Part shown: one piece after another, positions 58,570-64,000 of the stretch | Numbering within the stretch: position 1 is the stretch's first letter | Layout of the letters: the number at the start of each line of letters is the position of its first letter | Assembly (NCBI GenBank): GCA_032718865.1 | Contig: JALUTQ010000001.1 | Span: 434,001-498,000 of the forward strand | Source: Tilletia caries | Lineage: Eukaryota; Basidiomycota; Exobasidiomycetes; Tilletiales; Tilletiaceae | Reading direction: 5' to 3' | Length of the DNA: 64,000 nt | The notes under the pieces: generated by a model | The model's input: the letters and a program-made list of their open reading frames with translations, nothing else | Databases searched by the model: none | What the model was told of the DNA's origin: nothing | Position numbers and translations under genes: made by a program

Positions 58570-59063
58570 CCGCTGGCGACCTACATTGGCTGGGCTTTAT
58601 GGACGACAACGACTCCCCCGATGTGTCACTCGCGTCGTCATCATCATCATCATTCTCGTCTTCTACCGCGCCTTCGTCGGCCTCGTCGGCATCTTCGTCT
58701 TCACCCTCGAAGAGAATACGATTCAACCCGTCTGAGGACAATCCGGACGTCGTCTATGAGGTGAGTTTTCATCAATACGGACGAGCAGTGTGTTAGAGGC
58801 TGTTGGCTCAATGATTCTTTTTTGCGATCCAGTGGATTCACGACGATCGATCCGACGAGCCTCTGTTGCCCTGGCGCCACGACGACGTCGGCAAGACTAG
58901 AGCTGACGGCCCGGGCCTTTTCCCCGCTCGTCGCCTGTCTAACGGGGAAGTTCAGATTCAGTATTTCCCCAAGTTCTGGAGTCCATGTTGGCGTCTCTCT
59001 TTGAGGCGCGCCGCTCGCGCGCCGGTGTGTCCTGGATACTGTCAACAGGCAGTCTTCCCATAA
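58566..59063 (+). CDS. Small downstream frame, unknown
   Basis: Two exons, 58566-58760 and 58833-59063, splice in phase 0 (GTGAGT donor, CAG acceptor) to 141 residues. Reads MTAGDLHWLGFMDDNDSP, a Ser-rich run, then WIHDDRSDEPLLPWRHDD and GEVQIQYFPKFWSPCW. The ATGA overlap with the upstream gene means it could be a continuation by frameshift, a separate gene, or reinitiation. No family recognised. Confidence 0.4.
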
Positions 59064-59519
59064 ATGCCTATGTCATTCTCCATTCTCCTGTAGGCTGCAA
59101 CCCAGCTTCTGCTCTCACCCCTGCCCCTGGCACTTTCTTCTGCGACCAGCACGTATCTCTTCACCACGCTCGTGCATGTCCTTATTTTTGCGTCATGAGC
59201 ACGCTGTGACTCGATCGTCCTCACATGTAGAGATGTTTGCAATCCAACTTTGGGTTTACGTATGCTTTCCTTGATTTGAACTTCAGTAAGAGATAAAGGA
59301 AGCCGTGAAGGGAACCGCTCGCCTTCCGTTTGCGTCGGTGCCGGCCCCGCCGCCGTTGCTGCTGCTGAGGACGATCCAGCCGCGTCCGACGCACCACCGC
59401 TCGGATCCGACGTCGAAGGACGAGAAGGACCCTCCGTCTTATGCGTGTGAAGGCCCGTCTTAGCGTCCGTCGGCCCAGGAACGACGCTATCCATTCCCGC
59501 CGGGTACGCAGGCGGCAGT
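59064..59519. other. Intergenic, nothing recognised
   Basis: Between the stop at 59063 and the stop of the minus-strand membrane protein gene at 59520. Presumed 3' UTRs only. Confidence 0.5.
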
Positions 59520-60745
59520 TCACCTTCGAACCCGTGACTCGTCATCGATGGCACCCATGGTAGAGGAGCCACCATACCCGTCGTGGGATTCATACCCGGA
59601 AGCCGCGCCGCCAAACGCGCCACCGGCGGCCAAGCTTCCCGGATGAACAGTAGGCTCGGCATGAGAGCTGTCGTGCATGATCGGGTTGAACAGCTTGCCG
59701 CGCCCGGGCCCTCCGGCGCTCGACTGACTAGGCCCATCCCAGTCCATGGGCTCATCATGCTTATTCCTCCGACGCAGGCAGAAGAGGAGCAGGAAGCCGA
59801 GCAGAGCCAGGCCAAGGACACCTCCGACCACGCCTCCGGCGATGGCGCCGGCATTTGACCCTCCGCCGTTGCTCTGGCCTGAACCTGAGCTGGGAGGAGA
59901 GCTGGTGCTCGTTGGCGTTACCGTGATGACGGTGATGAAAGTGCTCTGCCCTTGAGTGGCCGTCGCAATGGCGGTGAAAAAGGTGAAAGTTCCCGACGTA
60001 GATGAGGCGATCGTACTCGCGGTACTGGTAGGGGCCGCGGTAGTCGTCGTAGGCGTGGTAGCTGTGGCCGTGCTCGTGGAGGTGCTCGTCGTGGTCGTCG
60101 TCGTAGTTGTACTGGTAGTCGTAGTGCAGGTGCCGAGGTTGGCAGTGAGGGTGACCTCCGACGTGGACGACGAGTTGGTAGCAGGATCGACGACGACATT
60201 GCCCCCGGCATCAAGGACGGCGTACTATGGAAATTCGAGATGCGCAGCGATTCACAGGTCAGATTGAGCAAATGTGGAAATGAGGCGTGAACATGGTGAG
60301 GAATTCCTGATCACTCACCACTGCTTGGGCCTCACCACCGCTGGTGAAGGGCGTGGCCCAGGTCGTAGTAATCGAAGTTTGAGGTGTGGTGGATGAAATG
60401 CCCGCGGATTGGAGAGACTGAGAAAAAAGACCGAGGTGGATGAAACGTGTAAGATGAGATGCAGTTGGGGGACACTTCGACGAGCTGCAGGACCATCGAA
60501 GATCAATCCAAAACACTCACAGTCTCAGCCGGCTTTGTCTGTCCGTTCGCGCCACCGCTGCTCATGGTGAACCGGATCTGTGAACCCTGCCTGATTTCGC
60601 CTTCAGTCAGGGTTACAGTGTAGACGCAGAAGCTGCACGTGAGCTGCGTGATGCTGACTTCGAGGCCGTTTGCTGAGCCGGGGAGGAGGGCCGACACAGC
60701 GATAAGGGCGAGAGCGCCCTTGCCGAAGAGACGCATGGCGCGCAT
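59520..60745 (-). CDS. Mucin-like single-pass membrane protein
   Basis: Three exons (60521-60745, 60319-60417, 59520-60224) in phase 0, 342 residues. A signal peptide is evident: [20 protein letters not shown] with a cleavage-like SANG. The ectodomain begins [19 protein letters not shown] and [19 protein letters not shown], a small beta-like domain seen in secreted or surface fungal proteins, then a Thr/Ser-rich stalk of near-pure Thr, then a Gly-rich hinge, a transmembrane helix [20 protein letters not shown] and a stop-transfer RRRNK. The cytoplasmic tail is 100 residues, hydrophilic. The layout recalls cell-wall stress sensors (Mid2/WSC), without the Cys-rich WSC domain. The start could be 60745 or 60736. 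Confidence 0.8.
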
Positions 60746-61249
60746 TGTTCGTACTTTGTGCCACTTGGGTGGGGGAGAACGTCGGAGGCGAGAAATCGAA
60801 GAATACGCCTTCGTCCACTGGAACGCTCGAACGTCAAGTCGATCTTCTCGTACACCCTGCTGAGCGTTGTCTCCATCATGACGCCACACTCGCCCTCACT
60901 CGTCTCCCTCACATCTTGCAGATTGTTGATGCCGTTGCACCACTTGTACACGAGCAAAGGCGGTGGCTCCTGGGGGAGAGCGACAGGTGACCCGGTCCTG
61001 GCAACGGCGAAGAGGTGGCAGGTAAAGAGTAAGGGCGTCACCACCGTCGTCGCCTGCGGACGCTGTTCCACGGCTAAGGAGGAGGCAAAAGAGAGGGTGT
61101 GGACGAGAAGAGTGGTGTGGTCGGGTGTGGGTTGGAGCAGTGTAAGGCGAAAGACGGAAGGTCGTAGAGTTCCGTGAGGAGGTCGAGTTCCCGTCGGACT
61201 TGCTTGGTGAAGGTTGGTGAGAGGGGGAGGGAGTGGGAGCTTTAAGCAA

Positions 61250-61925
61250 ACGATGCACGAGGAAGACGGTGCAGTCGCAAAAGGCCGAGATATGCGCCGC
61301 TGCAGCCGGCCGAAATTCCAGCGCATTGTTCTGAAGTGCCTTGGGGAAGTCGGCGAGGAAGCAGGCAGACGCGGCCTGGGTAGGCGCCTAGATGGACTCG
61401 GGGACCGTGACTAGGAAGAGGACGATGGTGGAGAAGCAGAGTTCCGGCGTGCCGCCACACCCGGTCTGTATCCACTTCTCGAAAGCTGAGAACGAGGGGC
61501 TCGAAGAAACTCCGCCTTTTGATTTCCGCTGGGATGGGCCCGCGCCTTCATCCTGTGTTCCTCCCTGACTGCCCTCCTCTCCATCCTCATCATCATCCTG
61601 ATCCTCGTCTCCGCCTAGCGCCGAGTCCGCGACGCGCCATGTTTCTGGCAGAGCGCGGAGAAGAGGTAGGAGCGAGACGAGCATGTTCTTCTGCACGAGC
61701 TGATCGCGTTCCTCCCAGGCGCTGACGAGAGCGATGGGGGCCACGATGCTCAATGTATGCGCCTTGACCAACCCAAGATCGGCAGTGACAAGAACCTTGA
61801 GTAAGTCCCAGGCACGTTGACGCGTCGGCGGTGACGCCAGCCCAAGGAAGGGCAGTTGTTCCTCCTCTGAGCCGCCCGTGTCAAAGTTGGCGGGCGCCGA
61901 CGTGGACCAGAGAATGGGAGGGAGT
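61250..61925 (-). pseudogene. Fragment resembling E3 ligase listerin (Ltn1/Rkr1)
   Basis: The minus-strand frame has LPFLGLASPPTRQRAWDLL, IALVSAWEERDQLVQKNML, LLPLLRALPETWRV, an acidic insert, then FEKWIQTGCGGTPELCF and [14 protein letters not shown], closely resembling the N-terminal HEAT-repeat region of Ltn1. An in-frame TAG at 61388-61390 follows, after which the frame continues [18 protein letters not shown] and [15 protein letters not shown] before losing similarity. Ltn1 is normally over 1,500 residues with a C-terminal RING; none is present here. So this is a truncated duplicate. The poly-Gln frame upstream (61941-62171) is not demonstrably part of it. Identification is by motif memory. 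Confidence 0.5.
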
Positions 61926-62373
61926 GTGGTGGGGATGGTGTTAGGCCGACGATGAGGCGTAGTGCTGCTGGTGCTGGTGACGGTGCTGCTGCTGCTGTGG
62001 GTATGCGCTGGTTGGCGGCGAGTGGTACGGGTACGGAGGGTGGGTAGGGTGACGATGAGCGTAGTGCTGTGGCGGCTGGTGAGCGTAGCGTGGGTGCTGA
62101 TGTTGCTGCTGCTGTTGCTGATAATCGTATGAGGTTGCGTACGTGGGTGAGGCAGTTGGTGTTGTGAACATTCTACCACTATACTAAAAGGTGAGACCAG
62201 TCTCGACCCAAGTGTCATGGATGATGCATATATCCAACAGTTGGCTGCGGCGGCGGCAGACCTGGGTGGTGAGGCGAGGATGGAGAGGAGGAGGAAGTGG
62301 CTGGAGGTGCTGCTCCTGACTGAATGGGGCCGAGGGTGGTCGGAAGCAGGGCCGATTGTGACTCTTTCGAGAA

Positions 62374-62443
62374 GACGTTCGCCAGGCCACGGCCCTGCGC
62401 TCGGACCCAGAGGGACGTTCGCCAGGCCATGGCCCTGCGCTCG
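62374..62443. repeat. 30-bp direct repeat
   Basis: GACGTTCGCCAGGCCAYGGC and the following CCTGCGCTCG occur at 62374-62403 and 62414-62443, one mismatch, 40-bp period. Confidence 0.85.
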
Positions 62444-62451
62444 ATCTTCTC

Positions 62452-62970
62452 TCAAGAGGGTTGATCTAATGCACCTGCTTTTTGGCGACGTTTCTGGTTC
62501 TTCTTCCGCTCCAGTTGGCCGGCCCGGTTCCCACGCCGCGCCTTCTTCTTGGGCCGCCCACCCCGTTCGATGCCGTCCATAGCGTCGACCGCGTCGAAGT
62601 CTGGGAGAGCTTGTTCCTCGTCTGATGGGTGTGGCTTCATTTCAGCTGGAGGCAGGCAGGGAGAGGCGGATTGCTTCTCAATTTTGACTGGCGTCGGTGC
62701 CCTTTCGTGGGCAGGCGGCTGTATCAGATTTAGCTCGCGTCGAATGCGACGCTGTCCCCGCATCCAGGCTTTCATTCGTATGTAGAGATGCCTGGCGAGA
62801 GTGGGGTCTGCGAAATCCTCGAGGTCAACCCAAGTACTATTCCAGTGGACGTGAAGTTGCTTGTTGCCCGACGCCGGGTCGATCCTGGCGTCGGAGACGT
62901 AAAACCAGGGGTGTTCGCGCAGCTTCGACAGGGCATACTGGTTGCGAGGGTGGATGGGACGACGTGGCAT
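62452..62970 (-). CDS. Small basic protein, unknown
   Basis: From ATG 62970, about 172 residues, single exon. An N-terminal conserved-looking segment YALSKLREHPWFYVSDARI and HVHWNSTWVDLEDFADPTL leads to basic helices (RMKAWMRGQRRIRRELNLI) and a strongly basic C-terminus (GGRPKKKARRGNR). Possibly nuclear or RNA-binding by composition. I do not recognise the family. The frame extends upstream to 63063, but 62970 has a better-conserved leader. Confidence 0.5.
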   Translation of the reverse strand: MPRRPIHPRNQYALSKLREHPWFYVSDARIDPASGNKQLHVHWNSTWVDLEDFADPTLARHLYIRMKAWMRGQRRIRRELNLIQPPAHERAPTPVKIEKQSASPCLPPAEMKPHPSDEEQALPDFDAVDAMDGIERGGRPKKKARRGNRAGQLERKKNQKRRQKAGALDQPS

Positions 62971-63145
62971 CTTGATTGTGGTGGTGATTGAGGGAAGTTT
63001 GCGGTGGTGGTCGTGAGTCACGAGGACGAGGGAAGGCGAGGGCAAGAACACCACAACAGACAAACCAAGCAGACTGAAGCAATAGAAAACTCTAATGGAT
63101 TCCTTGCAGCGAAAGACTTACATGCCTGCAGGCGTGTGGTGCCCG

Positions 63146-63883
63146 TCACGGTCCTGGCCCTGGCCCTACTGGCGAGGTAGAGGATAAAGAATGGGAAGGA
63201 TAATCATCGGTGTCGAGCGAGGAGACGCGTATGGATCGTTCGGGGGGGGGGGGGGGTGGTCGTGACAGTGTGCTTGATCTGCGGTCGCGGGTTACGATAT
63301 CGCTGACCCCATTCCGTTGTCGCGCCGAGCCCGAGCCGGAGCCTCTATGAGCAGCACCAGTCGTCGTTTCGGAGGAGGAAGATGATTGAGCTAGGTTGCC
63401 GGACGTGCGTGGGTCGGATTCCTTCAGACGCTGTTTGATTAGCGTGAGCTCGAGCTCGATGGTCTTCATGATGATGCGCAGCGAGCCTGGAAACGGAAAG
63501 GGAAGGAAGAAGAAAGGGAGGAGGGGGGGGGTTCAGTGCTCCTCTTTTCGAACTGCAAGGACAGAGGTCGAAAACTCACGCTTCTCCCACTCCCCACCAA
63601 CGAAAGCGCTATACAGCATCGTGGTCCCCGTAAAGCCCGCGCCGACCGCCAGAAGCACAAACAAAGCATACACAACACCCAACGCCGCACTCCCCGTCCT
63701 CCCCGCGCCCACCACAGGCACCAGGATGCCCGCCAACACAATCAGCACAACCGCAGCGCCTACACTGGCGAGCAGGGCGAGGTAGTGGGTGTGCTGGAGT
63801 TTGTGGGCGATATGGGAGGCGCCAGAGAGGGGTTGTAAGGCCGAGGTCAGGGTCTGGAGCGTACGGGAGTCGTCCCTCTTTCT
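63146..63883 (-). CDS. Two-span membrane protein, 5' end incomplete
   Basis: Minus-strand exons 63580-63883 and 63146-63486 join in frame. The first encodes LQPLSGASHIAHKLQHTHY, two hydrophobic helices (LALLASVGAAVVLIVLAGIL; LGVVYALFVLLAVGAGF) and MLYSAFVGGEWEKR; the second a coiled segment TIELELTLIKQRLKESD and a Ser/Pro tail with a poly-Pro encoded by a run of 15 G at 63242-63256. An acceptor CAG at 63884-63886 suggests upstream exons beyond or near the window edge. Family unknown. Confidence 0.55.
63242..63256. repeat. Mononucleotide G run, 15 bp
   Basis: Fifteen consecutive G, within the coding part of the adjacent minus-strand gene as poly-Pro codons. Length is likely polymorphic or error-prone. 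Confidence 0.85.
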
Positions 63884-64000
63884 CTGTATGGGTGGGCTCA
63901 GTCCTGCGCCGGTACTCTTCGCTCCCGTCGGGGGGCGCGCGCCCCGTTCGGCGGGAGGAGGTAAGAGTAGGTTTTACACCCCATTTGCTTATTGCACGAT

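Noticed and set aside
61941..62171. Poly-Gln/His frame on the minus strand
   Set aside because: Repeat-driven open frame of 76 codons; no evidence that it is translated or joined to the LTN1-like fragment.

Overview
The window is fungal nuclear DNA, most likely from a basidiomycete. The evidence is the GC-rich composition, short introns of about 60-110 nt almost all with GTGAGT-type donors, and a set of single-copy fungal housekeeping genes. Introns are few per gene (about 2,000 residues of UBR1 in 7 exons), which hints at an Ustilaginomycotina-like lineage, but I cannot place the species. There is no operon structure; genes are read one by one from both strands.

Layout. 1-849: no recognisable gene. 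850-6640: a Ty1/copia LTR retrotransposon on the minus strand, itself interrupted by a hAT-like non-autonomous element; it sits about 160 bp upstream of the methionine aminopeptidase 2 gene (6798-8561). 9309-10259: a motif-rich non-autonomous element. 10514-32821: a compact housekeeping block holding a Ser-rich unknown protein, YAE1-like, ESS1/PIN1 prolyl isomerase, UTP18, UBR1, DPH2, TLG2 syntaxin and a TBC-domain RabGAP. 32946-47354: a nest of DNA transposons. 48632-48808: an orphan exon. 49422-51203: a large unknown protein. 51588-52882: an SHQ1-like gene. 53780-56865: a decayed arginine-type carbamoyl phosphate synthase gene (CPA2-like). 57351-64000: lower-confidence genes, including a mucin-like single-pass membrane protein, an LTN1-like gene fragment and the 3' part of a two-span membrane protein cut by the window end.

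The most striking part is the nest at 32946-47354. It resolves to the base into related elements that share the terminus TATGGAACGC and 6-bp target duplications. Element A1 (TSD caagtg) was entered by an autonomous element C (TSD ctgaaa). C was then entered by B (TSD aacgcg), the C/B junction by A2 (TSD cgcgta), and an intron of C's second gene by a PIF/Harbinger transposon (TSD TTA). Three of the four related insertions landed inside the terminal inverted repeat of a relative, so the family seems to use its own ends as targets. A1 and A2 lie head to head and form a palindrome of about 3.5 kb. C carries an apparently intact integrase-type D,D,E transposase gene in four exons plus a minus-strand accessory gene with zinc-finger-like cysteines. 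From memory, the TA-pyrimidine terminus, 6-bp duplication and integrase-like transposase fit the eukaryotic IS3-like (IS3EU) superfamily; that label needs a database search.

Many transposon genes, and possibly SHQ1, are broken by one-base changes, several of them in homopolymers, while the long housekeeping genes read cleanly. This could be real decay or homopolymer errors in the assembly. Splice coordinates were read by eye and may be off by a base or two.
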